This document shows positions 1 to 11,121 of a stretch of 64,000 bases of DNA, piece after piece. Source of the DNA: Plantago ovata (lineage: Eukaryota > Streptophyta > Magnoliopsida > Lamiales > Plantaginaceae); contig CM051456.1 in the NCBI GenBank assembly GCA_028274465.1, positions 15,527,745 through 15,591,744 on the forward strand, read 5' to 3'. The position numbers and the translations under genes were made by a program. The notes under the pieces were generated by a model. That model searched no databases and was not told the DNA's origin. It worked only from the letters and a program-made list of their open reading frames with translations. How positions within the stretch are numbered: position 1 is the first letter of the stretch; the number at the start of each line of letters is the position of its first letter.

Positions 1-649
1 AAAATAAAAAAAAATAAAAAAATAAAAAACACTAAGCCCATTTAAGAAGCTTCCATCCTACTCCAAAAATTAAGTTTTCAGGTTCATTGAGGTCCCAGCA
101 ACAAGGAACTCTTTTATCTACTATCCTCACGTTACATACTTTTGCATTTGGATCTTTGTTAATTCAAATATTACGTTTGATTCCCTTCTTAAATAGATGT
201 AATAATATCCACACCCACGAATTTGACTTTTAACGAATTAAAACCATGAAATTACTATTTTACTCCTGATCAAATATTTGATTTTAACTTTGGCCAAACA
301 ATTTTATTTTTTATTTACTACACATTTGCCAAAAATATTTTCAAGTTTACCACAATAACACTAAATATTTCAATACAATACACATAACTTCATAAAATTT
401 CAAAATGGTCCTTTTTTTTGCAAAACAATCCCACATAAATTTTATATTGCAAATTAAACACAAAATAAAAATAAAAACGGCTCCGATGGGAATTGTCACA
501 CAATTAAATATGTATAGTTTTCTGATCGATGGTCAAGGCGTTACGACTAAGTTGAATAGGGTTTATTCTTTGCTACACCGTGTTTGTTGTGTCTCATTAT
601 GTTCTAGTGTATTCTATAGTGCAACATATTAAAAATTATAATTGTGAAA
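1..649. other. AT-rich intergenic DNA, no gene seen
   Basis: Short open frames here have no recognisable domain and very AT-rich composition. I see no splice-supported gene. The left edge is an A-rich run. Confidence 0.6.
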
Positions 650-658
650 TAATTTTTA

Positions 659-1407
659 GGGTAAATATCATATGGTACCCCTCTTGGGACACCACTTTGC
701 ATATACAACCCTCTTAGTCCCAGAATTACATCCAGGTCCACGAGCCCATTTTTTTGTTGACCAGGGAATAAGTCATATTCATTGCTTGATAACCAAACAC
801 AGCCTTAACTCCTGTTCATTTCTTTTTTATTTTTCTATTTCGTTTTTCTTTTCTTTTGTTAATCTTCTTCTTCATCTCCAGTCTTCTCTCCAATATTCGG
901 TACCAGAATAATTCCGGTACCGGAATAATTCTGCAACAGCTCCGGCATCGGAGCTATTTAGAGCTCCGATTTGGGGCTGTTGAACATCCCCAAATTGGAG
1001 CCGTTACAACACCGATCTGGGGTTGTGAATAGCTCCGATTTGGGGTTGTTTAAACATCCCCAAATCGGAGGTATTTACGGCTTCGATCTGGAGCTGTTAC
1101 TGTTTTTTTATTCTTTTTTTTTTTTAATTTTTAATAATTTAGAACTTATCTATTACATTTAACACCTAAAAATTCAAATTAATTTACATCAAGGTCCACA
1201 CCTGCTTAAGTTGTTTGGTCAACAAAAAAATCTGATAATTGACCAAGGGCAAAATAGTACTTTCATGAATTAGTTCGCGAAAAGTCAAGGTCGTGGATCT
1301 AGGTGTAATTAATTTCATCTAGTAAGGGTAGTGGATGCAATCTTCGGACTAAGAAGGGGCTAAATGTAATTAAAAACACTAAGAGGGGTATCGTATGCAA
1401 TTGACCC
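659..1407. mobile_element. Non-autonomous Mutator-like element (MULE-1)
   Basis: A 749-bp segment has inverted ends. The left end reads GGGTAAATATCATATGG and the right end, reverse-complemented, reads GGGTCAATTGCATACGA; both continue into TACCCCTCTT. It is flanked by 9-bp direct repeats TAATTTTTA at 650-658 and 1408-1416, the target-site length expected of Mutator-like transposons. No transposase is encoded. The interior (about 895-1105) holds degenerate palindromic units around GGAGCT, CCGATTTGGGG and GGTACCGGAAT. Related ends and interiors occur at 51684-52676 and 61050-63059, and a lone end at 53427-53479. Confidence 0.75.
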
Positions 1408-1620
1408 TAATTTTTATACATACAATTTCTTGTTTAAGACCACTTTCTAACTTGAGACCATGAGACCAAGCAATCCAGATCAATCCATTCTATTATATCC
1501 AATCTTGCGGGTCATGTTATAACCCGGTTTAATCCTTTCGGGTCATTTAAACGGTTTAATCCTTTCTTCTTCGTCTTCACTCACGCACCTTTTAGAGAGA
1601 GAGACTCCAGCTTCACCATA

Positions 1621-1856
1621 GAGAGAGAAACTCCCCAAAAAAATCTAGAAACTCCACCTTTCTGCTCGTTTTCTTCTTCTTCTTCTTCACACATCTTGCT
1701 CGTTCAACTTGTGACCTTTTGATTTGCTTGTTCAATTGAGAGAGAAACTCCCCAAAAAAATCTAGAAACTCCACCTTTCTGCTCGTTTTCTTCTTCTTCT
1801 TCTTCACACATCTTGCTCGTTCAACTTGTGACCTTTTGATTTGCTTGTTCAATTGA
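1621..1856. repeat. 117-bp tandem duplication (two copies)
   Basis: The unit beginning GAGAGAAACTCCCC and ending near CTTGTTCAATT occurs twice in direct order with a 117-bp period and almost no differences. That implies a recent duplication. The open frame across it on the - strand simply reads the duplicated sequence twice and is not taken as a gene. Confidence 0.85.
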
Positions 1857-1914
1857 GATCTGGAGAACCTAGCCCGACTCTTCTTCATTCATTCATGGTG
1901 TTGTTGTTTGCGCC

Positions 1915-2049
1915 ATGGGAGCTCTTCAAGCTTCTATGAGAGTTTCTGTTTCACACCGTGTGGTACCTTGCACAGTAAATTTAATAAACGGAATTTACTG
2001 TCGGCATTTCATTCGCTGCTTTGCCTTGCCCTCTCTTGCTAAAGCCTAA
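1915..2049 (+). other. Possible captured exon, 44 codons, unidentified
   Basis: An open frame starts MGALQASMRVSVSHRV and ends SLAKA before a stop. It is less AT-biased than its surroundings and is followed by GTAATC, which could be a splice donor. An acceptor-like AGCAG near 2520 precedes another less AT-rich block up to about 2800, but that block is interrupted by stops. It lies inside the candidate MULE-2, so it may be a captured gene fragment. I do not recognise the protein, and it could equally be non-coding. Confidence 0.25.
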
Positions 2050-2839
2050 AGGTAATCAATCTCTCAATCACGAATTGATTTTAGTACTTCAGTCTTCTGG
2101 TGAGATTCAACTAATGCAATACTGTAGTGTAATTTGAGTTAACTGAGTGTTGTTTGTCAATTTGCAGTTGAGCCATAGAAATCGATTAAGATCATGAGGA
2201 AATTCTCACTGATACCTTTTTCTGTGTCGATAAAGGTGTTACCTCGGGTGTTTTTACGATGATCAGTTAATTTTTCATTCTTACTGTTGTATCAGTGGCA
2301 TGAATTGGTTTTTTGAAGAAATTCAGTGTTGTTAATGAAATATGTAGTGTTGTTTGCTTCCTTTCCTTTTCAATCTGTTTTTACCATTACACTGCTAATC
2401 TTCTTGGTTGTATATAATTATTGGTTTCCATTGAGATTACGTGATTGAGTTTCACTTTAGTTTGCTACTTTCTTTGCAATTAGCTAGAGCCGAATAATTG
2501 ATCTGGAATCTTTTTTAGCAGGCTCTTTATCATCATTGGCATCATCCTGCTAGTAGTTTCAACACAACTGGTGAGACGCCTTGGAAAGCCATGGTGTTGT
2601 TTCTCAAAAACTGGATCATATAGGAATTTCGATCACAGGCAAACCGGCTCCAAACCGGTCAAGAGACACGAATCCAAGTACCATCGTTCAAACAAGCACT
2701 TTGCATCATTTAATGCCAACTACGTTGAAGCCTAAGGACTGAATCCGCTAAGAAAACACGGCGCAAGGAGTTTCTGACTTTCATTAACTACACTGATTCC
2801 TGAAAATGTATACCTAGACCTCATGTTTGATTTTTAGGC

Positions 2840-2968
2840 CATTTGAAAAAGTGTATAGTGATGTATTTGCACAGGCAAACAGTGAGAAATGCAAGCTTTC
2901 TTATGCACTTTCTTTGTAAACACTTTTTTTTATCGTAATATAATTTTGCCGTTTAAAAAAAAATACTA
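2840..2968 (+). mobile_element. LINE-like 3' tail
   Basis: The segment ends with AATTTTGCCGTTT followed by an A run. This resembles the 3' end seen in opposite orientation at 34183-34310 (AACCGTTT then poly-A). No coding part was recognised. Judged only from the tail. Confidence 0.3.
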
Positions 2969-3039
2969 ACTGATTCAATTAAGTTGCAGATGCAATGATT
3001 AGGGCAGGTTGAACAAAATTTTGATATTTGTCTGTTATA

Positions 3040-3705
3040 AGTGTTGTATTCTGGTTGTTATAAGAAAATAATTTTCTATATGTTTGAGTTTTATATACTG
3101 TTTGTTTGAGTTTTATGTGGTGTTTGTTTGAGTTTTACATCTATCATATGTGAGGATTAGGGTGAGGTTTACTTGATATTAATATTTTTCTATGTTGCTT
3201 GTTTGAGGCTTACATATATATGTATATATGGTTTTTGTTTGAGTTTTACATGTATCATATGTAAGATTTACTTAAGGGTAAGTTTTATATGTTCGAGTTT
3301 TACATACTGTTTGTTTGAGTTTTATGTGGTGTTTGTTTGAATTTTACATCTATCATATGTGAGGATGACAAAAAGTGAATAAGATTGATGAATTAGAGGA
3401 GTTCAAGGAAATAGAAGAGCAAGGTAATTATTTGAACAAAAGTGATGGTATGTTAAAGTTTATAAGAAAATGACTTTCAATATGTTTGAGTTTTATATAC
3501 TGTTTGTTTGAGTCTTATGTGGTGTTTTGTTGAGTTTTACATCTATCATATGTGAGGATTAGGGTGAGGTTTACCTGATATTAATATTTTGCTATGTTGC
3601 TTGTTTGATGCTTACATATATATGTGTATATGGTTTTTGTTTGAATTTTACATGTATCATATGTGAGATTTACTTGAGAATAAGTTTTATATGTTTGAGT
3701 TTTAT
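3040..3705. repeat. TTTGAGTTTTA minisatellite-like region
   Basis: Degenerate units around GTTTGAGTTTTAYAT recur many times. A longer block containing CTATCATATGTGAGG recurs near 3140, 3350 and 3545. No coding sequence is seen. Confidence 0.7.
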
Positions 3706-3710
3706 TTAGG

Positions 3711-4455
3711 AAGTGCTTGATTTTTAATTAGAAACTGATTAAGGTTTACCTTGAACAAACAAAGAAATATTTCATTATCCCTCGACAAATGCTTAATTAA
3801 GACTGTAGAATCCGAAAGTAATTATATTAATTTTAAAGTTATTTGGGTTCACCAATCCCTCAAGGGTTTTAGAAAAATATACACTCTTTATTTTATTTTG
3901 AGGTTTATTTAGGAAGTGTTTGAGTTTTAATTATAAACTGATTAAGGTTTACCTTGAACAAACAAATAAATGTTTCATTATCCCTCGATAAATGTTGCAC
4001 CGCATCCAACCCCTAAACCCTAATTAAGATCGTAGAATCCGAAAGTAATTATATTAATTTTAAAGGTATTTGGGATTCACCAATCCCTCCAGGGTTTTAG
4101 AAAAATATACACTCTTTATTTTATTTTGAGGTTTATTTAGGAAGTGTTTGAGTTTTAATTAGAAACTGATTAATATTTACCTTGAACGAACAAAGAAATG
4201 TTTCATTGTCCCTCGACAAATGCTTAATTAGGGTTTAGGGGTTGGCCCTGCACCGCATCCAACCCCTAAACCCTAATTAAGACCGTAGCATCCGAAAATA
4301 ATTATATTAATTTTAAAGGTATTTGGGGTTCACCAATCCCTCAAGGGTTTTAGAAAAATATACACTCTTTATTTTATTTTGAGGTTTATTTAGGAAGTGT
4401 TTGAGTTTTAATTAGAAACTGATTAAGATTTACCTTGAACGAACAAAGAAATGTT
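3711..4455. repeat. Tandem array of about 190-250-bp units with telomere-motif palindrome
   Basis: The block starting TTTATTTAGGAAGTG repeats at about 3711, 3903, 4132 and 4384. Units differ mainly in how much of a palindromic insert they keep. One unit carries a perfect inverted repeat, 4223-4245 against 4259-4281, with a 13-nt loop; its arms contain TTTAGGG and CCCTAAA motifs. A neighbouring unit keeps only the right arm (about 3996-4027), and the first keeps neither. Confidence 0.85.
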
Positions 4456-5299
4456 TCATATGATGTGTGTTTGAGTTTTATATGATGTGTGTTTGAGTTT
4501 TATATGGTGCTTGTTTGATGATTACCACTATCCATGAGTTTTAGAGCTTAACACCACCAACAATCCAACATTATCAGTAACCAATAATCATGGAAACAAC
4601 CAGTATTATCAATAATCATGATCACGTAATAATACATATGAGTTTCATACGAAATTTCAAGTGCGAATAGAAAGATCATCTCACTCAAGAAAATTAGCAA
4701 ACACCTTATGTGCAAGTGCAATATTCATCATCATATCATATCATATCAGGGGATTATCAAACTTCGATTTCACCATTCACTGATCCAATCAAGGTTCTAC
4801 ACACGGATCTAACAATCAATCTCGTCATTAATCATCATCCAATTTGAATCGATCAACCCAATTCACAATGATTTTTTTTTCCAAAATTTTGAAATCTCCA
4901 TGGATATGGACCTTCAAAGTCCACCAATGGGTTGTCCATTGAGTGCAGCAAGCAATCTCGTTGTTCATCCATGGGAAAGAGTTTTGTTCCGTTGTCCATG
5001 ACTTTTTCGTCTTCTTCCTCTCACGTCATCTCTGATTTTTCTTTTCTGATTTGTTAATAAGGATTTTGGACTGGGTTATAAGATGACCCGTTTTAGAAAC
5101 CGGGTTATAACATGACCCGTGAGTTTTATCTTCTTTGATATCCATATTTTATCTTGTTTGATCTAGATTTCAGTTACTTATTTGAGTCTCATTTTGGTCT
5201 CACGGATCGAGTGGTCTCAAAGGAGACATTCTCATCTCTAATTTTTAAAGCACAATGAGACACTACGGTATGTTATAAACATACATCCCCAAAGCTTTC

Positions 5300-5521
5300 T
5301 ACTTTGATTTTTTCGATCAACGATTTTTAGATTTGATTCTCAATTACTCTTAAACTATAATGATAAAGTACGGAATTATATTATGAAAATATTATATTTA
5401 AATTTTCATAATATAATTTTGTTACATACTTGTTTATCAGTATAGTTTAAGATTAATCGAAGTTTAAAACTGTTCGAAAAAAATTAAATTATAAAGTTTA
5501 TGAGGAAACGGAGGGAGGGGG
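5300..5521. mobile_element. Degenerate MITE, family of 8956-9429
   Basis: It shares the core CTCAATTACTCTTAAACTA, the TTATGAAAATAT/ATATTTTCATAA inverted interior and the outer ACGGAGGGAGG end with the copies at 8956-9429 and 35703-36097. The left end is poorly preserved. Confidence 0.6.
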
Positions 5522-8000
5522 TATAAAAAATTGTGAGTAGATGGGTTGTTGAGTGCATCTAATGGGAAATTAAATTAAAAGGAGAGAAAAGCTGACCAGA
5601 AGAATTTAATTAAGTAATCTCTTTGCATCTGCTACGATATGAGAACTGGGGATGGGATTACTCCACATCAATCACACGGACTCAACTCAACATCCTCATT
5701 TATTCGAATTTAACCTAATAAAAAACAAGCAAGGTTCTAACTATGAATTACTCTTTGCAAACCGGTGTGTATACAACTAAATTGCGTAAACTAGTGGTAT
5801 TTTATTATACTAGAATATCATTGTATGTAAAAATAATTATCATAAAATATGTGATAATATTTAAAAGATTAGGATGATATTTATATCATATCTCTAAGAT
5901 ATGATTTAGGTACCACTCATCTATAAATATGAGATGATGATTAGAGTTAGATAGTTAGAGATGGAGTCAAAACGACTTCATCAAACTCTTTACAATCAAA
6001 CTGTAGGTAAATTTCAAATCCAAACCCCTACTACCAAATTGTAGGTTAGATCCAAATCAAATTCGAAACAAGTCATTTGACTCCAGTAATGTAGTTCATA
6101 TCCATTAGAGAGAGGAATCAAGAGATTTACGGAGATTGTAACCAACAATTTATGAATAAATTCATGTTCCATGTTTTCTTTGACTTTATTTTATTTTATT
6201 TGCAGATTATGAAAATACATGGTTAACAACTAGTACCGATTATTTATGTATAATTATATTTGAATCTGCTACATTATCAGATACTGATGGTCCTTAAGTA
6301 CCATTCACGGTACATAGAAACATACTCAATACATTTAAGAAGGTGGTATGGACTAGAATATTAGAATCTAAAAAAGGAAAGATTTTTATGTGGATCGTAT
6401 CTATCGGAGAGAGACTTTGATACACCTTATGTTTTTAAATTTCTATAATATTATTATAACCATCGTGTGTGACCCATTAACACCTTGACCTTTTAGTTTT
6501 CATAAATCACACTTTTACTACGGATATAATTAAATTGAAGTAAAATTTAAGATTGTGTTCAAATGATAAAATGACAATATTAAATATATAACTGAGATCA
6601 TTTAGTAAAATATATTGATTTTTATATCAGGTGAGATGCGTACACAAATGGTTTTTAGATACTAGATACTTACCTGGACAGGGAGAACAATCATAAGTAA
6701 TGATTACATTACGTACAGGGTTAAAGATGACAATATCCTAGGCTGCTGCAAGATTTTTTCAGCACAGCACAACTTTTTCTAGTATAAATAATTGTCTGAA
6801 AAATGGTTAGATGAGATTCCTTTAAATATTTACTGCTTTCACATCGATCGGTAGAAGAAGGAAGAAGTAAGAATGTAAGATACTTTCCCTTCCACAACTG
6901 TAGTGTATAGTTGTACAAAACTGGGTATTTATAACAGAAACTGATACTCCTCAAGGCTTTATTTGCATATTACTATCTCACCTGGTACACTACTAAAACT
7001 AGTCTATACCATTTTTCTTCATTTTTCTTTCCAAATAGATATATTGACCAAGTAGTTTATTCGAGATAGTAACTACCACTCACATATACACATGACATAC
7101 CAGCCATTTGATCTTCAATTTTGGAGAATGAAAATATACAAATTATATCTTTCTTGAAATATCCCTATAGCCAAATTCTGCTTGTTATGGAAATATGGCA
7201 TGAGAACTTTTGCATTGGTGTTCAAATTAAGTAGTAAAATCTTACTATAGGTTTGCAAAAACTATTTTATGAATTAGTTGATAGCTGATAAATTTATTGA
7301 TTTTTATGAAGATCTTTAGTGATTAAATGATAAGTTAGTTGATTTGTTAGATACAGAATATAAAAATACACTAACTTATAATCTACTCTATTTGAAATGA
7401 ACGATAGTGATAGTAATATATGATAATAGTGAATGAAATTTGATAAAGTTATTGGTAACTTATAAGAGATTTATGTTATTATCATTCATTATACTTATTA
7501 AATTCGAACAATCAAACCAACTTATAATAAGATTGCCAAAAAAATCACACACACACGAAATTATCCCATAGCAAACTTATTTGAAAAGTAATCTCAATAA
7601 TTTATTACCAAACCCACAGTGAAACAGCCTGTTAACACATAGCACTAGAGTAGTGACTACCTGTTGTGCTGGAGCTACGTACATTGACCTCAATCAATGT
7701 CATATCTGCTCTAATTGCATCGAGCATCAACACATCTGGCGAATTTAGTTGACATGATGTGATGCTAAGCAAAGGGTTTGTTTGGATTATATGTATGGTT
7801 TTTATTGTAAAACGATGATACAAACACAAAATTTTGTTTTTATTAAACCGTTAAAGCACCATATATTGGTATTTTAAAATTTAAATTCACCTTGTCTATA
7901 TCCTATGTTAAGGACTTCAGCACACAATTTTAATGATATGTTACTCTATTCACCAATTTTTTAGATAACCTACACTATTTATATGTTAACTCGAATCATA
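5522..8000. other. Intergenic DNA, no gene recognised
   Basis: About 2.5 kb with only short open frames lacking recognisable domains. No splice-consistent coding region, RNA gene or clear transposon boundary was found. Confidence 0.5.
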
Positions 8001-8027
8001 AATAAATTAGTGTAGTTTCACAAACAA

Positions 8028-8520
8028 ATGGATGGTTCTGCTAGAGAAAGTCCAGGAAATGCATGTACCAGCACCCTCATTAGGGATGAGAGGGGCAACA
8101 TTATCCAAGTTTCAGCAGGTTACATCGGAATCACAGAGAATAACCCATCAAAATTATGTGCTATAAGAACAGGGCTAATCTTAGCTAGTAAATCTCAACA
8201 TTACAAAATTGGCTATTTAATCTGATTCAAGTTATGAAATTAATTGTATTTGCAGGACCCTGATACCAGCTGCAGTTCACCAGAAGCTCCTTCAGTACAT
8301 ATGGCACTGGCGCGGGCATACGAGACACTAACTATTCTTTTATCTACAAAGAACCAAACGCTCAAAAAATTTGAAAATACGGGATGACCCGACCATCTAC
8401 TTTAGTACCCTCACCAAGTAAATGTATCCGAATTCCTTCTTTGTATGCATGGGACTGCAGTCCATTTGTTTGAAAACTCTCATTCGGAATTGTAATCTAA
8501 GGCCGTTGGGTAGTTTATTT
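8028..8520 (+). pseudogene. LINE-type RNase H domain remnant
   Basis: The frame at 8028-8225 starts MDGSARESPGNACTS and continues RDERGNIIQV, the pattern of the RNase H-like domain at the C-terminus of plant L1-type LINE polyproteins. The glutamate normally in the next motif is gone (NNPSKLCAIRTG, compare NNTAEFYAIKIG at 61.7 kb). The frame stops before the aspartate-serine motif, which persists out of frame. It is a decayed retrotransposon piece, not a host RNase H. Confidence 0.65.
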
Positions 8521-8599
8521 ATGTTTATCCCCAAACATGTTTACTTTTACTTAGTTAATACACATCTTTATCTTCTTTAGATTGTTTACATATTTTTTT

Positions 8600-8761
8600 C
8601 CCTCCGTTTTTCTAGATTGTTTATGTTTACATTTTTTACAACCTTTTGTCTCAAAACTTTACCGTGAGTCCTGTCACTAAACCAAACATCATACCCATCA
8701 TACAAACCTCTTAAAATTCCGTTCCTAAAGAAAATGTAAACAATCTAGAAAACGGATAAGT
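8600..8761. mobile_element. Stowaway-like MITE
   Basis: Terminal inverted repeats begin CCCTCCGTTTTTCTAGATTG and mirror CAATCTAGAAAACGGA at the right. The interior ends GTTTACATTTT and AAAATGTAAAC also pair. No coding sequence. The TA target site is not clear on the left. Confidence 0.65.
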
Positions 8762-8955
8762 ACTATTGTAATTGTAATATCACCTTGACCTTTCAAACAC
8801 AGAATAAAATAAGATAAAATAATTATAAAATCCGAGAGTTCATTTCTAATTTTTCAGATTACTTGTAGTGAAACATTGACATGGGTGTTTCTTAATTTTT
8901 CAACTATTGAAAATCTTGAAATAAAAATTAATGTAATTTTTGTTATTAGTTAGTA

Positions 8956-9429
8956 CTCTTTGAAAAATTACACTGTCCCACTGTAATTTACACAATACAC
9001 TTTGATTTTTTTTTTCCAATAATTTTTCAACTTTAACTTTCGATTACTTTTAAACTACTCATCTGTTTTTTTGGATTCTATACGTTTACATTTGGATCAG
9101 AGTTTTAGAAGATTTATATAATGATTGTAGTGTGTTGGTTTAGTGGCAGGACCCACAATAAAGTTGTGAGATAAAGATTTGCCAAAAATGGAAACGTATA
9201 GTATCCAGAAAAACGAACGAAAATAGAATACGTATAGAATCCAGAAAAACAAATGAGTATAATGATACCGTATTTGACAAAATCATATTATGAAAATATA
9301 GTACCTAAATTTTCATAATATAATTTTATGAAATATTTTATCATAATAATTTAAGGTTAATTGAGAGTCAAATTTGAAATTTATTGACCGAAAAAAATCA
9401 AACTGAGTAATTTAAAACGGGAAATAGAG
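8956..9429. mobile_element. MITE, interrupted by a second MITE
   Basis: The element is bounded by TACTCT and AGAGTA. Subterminal motifs CACTTTGATTTTTTT and AAAAAAATCAAACTGAGTA are inverted, and an inner inverted core lies around ATATTATGAAAATAT. It is related to the copies at 5300-5521 and 35703-36097. A different MITE (9058-9257) sits inside. Removing that insert restores AAACTATAATGATA, the sequence seen in the 5.3-kb relative. Confidence 0.75.
9058..9257. mobile_element. Nested 200-bp MITE with TA target duplication
   Basis: Inverted ends CTCATCTGTTTTTTTGGATT and AATCCAGAAAAACAAATGAG are flanked by TA on both sides (9056-9057, 9258-9259). The inner part also pairs CTATACGTTTACAT with related sequence. 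It lies about 0.8 kb upstream of the CLV3-like start codon. Confidence 0.8.
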
Positions 9430-9959
9430 TATTAGTTTCTAATTTTATCACAGTATTTTTGTGTATTAAGCTGTGGTGTACTGGTGTAGACGTGTACATT
9501 TTGTTCCACTTTTAGCAAAGGGAATCATGTAAAGAAGGCCAAAAAAAAAGAAGTTCAGAGAATATTTACCCTGAACTTTAGTACTATTACCACTGTATCA
9601 CTGGAGTAGCACAGTGATAGTTGCAGAAGATTTAAAAAGGATGAGATCTTTGAGAGTGATGTCATCGAGTCACACTCACCTGAAACGGCGCCGTGCGTAT
9701 ATTAATCTCTCTCTCTCTGCAGGAGATTTTCACTTCCGCCCTCTGCAAGTCATTTACTCTCTCCAAGTGTTTCTTTAATTTATTACCACCACAACTTACA
9801 CTGCACTGCATGACCATCAAAAGAAAGAAATATAGCGAGTGTCATATCATCATATACTAGTAGTAAATGTAGGCACCTGGTTTATCATCTCTATCTCTCT
9901 CTATCTTCTATGTCAAAATGGCTGCTTCACTAATCATAACATGCAGACCATCTTTCCCC

Positions 9960-9967
9960 TATAAATA
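9960..9967 (+). promoter_or_regulatory. TATA box of the CLV3-like gene
   Basis: TATAAATA lies 101 bp upstream of the start codon. Transcription would begin near 9990, giving a leader of about 75 nt. CT-rich tracts around 9885-9910 and 10005-10040 are typical of plant core promoters. Confidence 0.6.
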
Positions 9968-10067
9968 CCAACTCAACTCATCCTCACTGTCACCATCCAA
10001 ATCCATCTCCATCTTCTTCTCATCATAAACTCTTCTCTAACTAACAAATTAAATAAGAAACAAGAAA

Positions 10068-10526
10068 ATGGCAACTGCTAAGTGCTCTGCTCTCCTCTGC
10101 ATGGTGCTTGTTCTCACCCTGGCAATGCAAGACCTTGCTGGTAAACTGACTAATCTCTTCTTTTAAGTTTTAACTTCCATTCTTTTGTAATTTTACGTGT
10201 CGGAAACGTACTGAATATACATACTGTTCATTTTTTACAGAGTGCAGCACCGGGTCAGCTTCACTGGAGCTTCAGCACCGGAAGGTAAACTCTCCTCTCT
10301 GCTTGTCTAGTTCACTTGATTTCACTTTTGACACTACTTGACCAGTTTTCTACTTTCACAGTTTCTCATGGAGATGAAAGCAGAGATGGCTGTTAAGAGC
10401 AATGGTGTGCCAGCATTTGTTAGCAATGGAAAGAATGGACTGACCGAGGAGGAACTGAGGAGAGTTCCGGGAGGACCTGACCCCATGCACCATCATGGTC
10501 AGGACCCAAAGCCCAGGACTCCATGA
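10068..10526 (+). CDS. CLV3: CLAVATA3/CLE secreted peptide precursor, CLV3 orthologue
   Basis: Three exons (10068-10140, 10241-10284, 10362-10526) joined by GT-AG introns give a 93-aa prepropeptide. Residues 1 to about 24 form a hydrophobic signal peptide (MATAKCSALLCMVLVLTLAM). The CLE motif is RRVPGGPDPMHHH at residues 72-84, followed by a short proline-rich tail. In Arabidopsis, CLV3 peptide is secreted from shoot-apex stem cells and restricts WUSCHEL through CLV1-type receptor kinases. The three-exon layout, the exon junction just after an N/H-R-K motif, the EEL preceding the CLE motif, the extra histidine, the length (CLV3 is 96 aa) and the nearby ALMT and LHW genes all favour CLV3 over other CLE genes. 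Prolines 4 and 7 of the peptide are kept. Positions 2, 5 and 10 (R, G, M) differ from Arabidopsis (T, S, L). Confidence 0.9.
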
Positions 10527-11121
10527 AGCTTCTCTTCCTACTACTTTAGTTTATGTTAATTCGGCTGCACTTTTATGCTTAGTATGCTTCCTTTTTTGGT
10601 AAAAGAATCTGGTGAACCGCAAGGCTAAGTATCTACATAGGTTTATGTCAGGAACCATTTTGGCTATATGTACTGTTTTGCTCCTGGCATGTGCTAGTGA
10701 TAGATATGTGTAATCTGGGAAGTTAAAGTACTAAGTACGGTTGTACATATATCCAAGTCTTTATGCAGCATTAAGGATTTTTGTTTCTCTGTCATAAACA
10801 ACAGCTAAAGTTTAAGCTTAGAAAGATAACCTTGGAGAGTTAAACTCACTTAAACCTTAATGCAGAATTTTAAGAACTTCAATGAAACAAAAGGAACTGA
10901 AGATCCGAAACAGTTTAGAGATTATTCTGCTCCGCAAGTGGCGGGTTGTTTCGCATATCATTCAAATTTCAAGCTTGTTTGCTTAACATGTTAAAGTTTA
11001 TTTACAAATGTAAGGACTCAATCGCATCTTTTTTTGGTCTAAACTAGGAATCATAGCTGCTGATATGAAATTCAATTAAAAGGCACAACATAAATTAAGA
11101 TATACAAGATGAAGTACAATG
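10527..11121. other. Convergent intergenic space between CLV3-like and CLB19-like genes
   Basis: Only 595 bp separate the two convergent stop codons. It must hold both 3' UTRs. No transposon or further gene is visible. A few TAAT cores occur (for example near 10556 and 10857) without an obvious tight cluster. Confidence 0.6.

Larger units (their letters stand above)
1417..5238. mobile_element. Inverted-repeat-bounded element (candidate MULE-2)
   Basis: Both ends carry GACCAC and GAGACC motifs at matching distances from flanking TAATTTTTA copies (1408-1416 and 5239-5247). Slightly inside, a perfect 23-bp inverted repeat pairs 1508-1530 with 5097-5119 (CGGGTCATG...CCCGGTTT). The interior contains a 117-bp tandem duplication, a transcript-like stretch with splice-like sites, a LINE-like tail and minisatellites. 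No transposase is visible. Outermost end similarity is only moderate, so class and exact borders are inferred. One TAATTTTTA copy is shared with MULE-1, so the site repeat could be coincidental. Confidence 0.5.

Noticed and set aside
1613-1888. Lys-rich repeated protein on the - strand
   Set aside because: It reads a 117-bp CT-rich tandem duplication twice and has no other support.
3711-4455. Interstitial telomere or CRISPR-like array
   Set aside because: TTTAGGG motifs are few and confined to one palindrome, and the units are contiguous direct repeats with no spacers.
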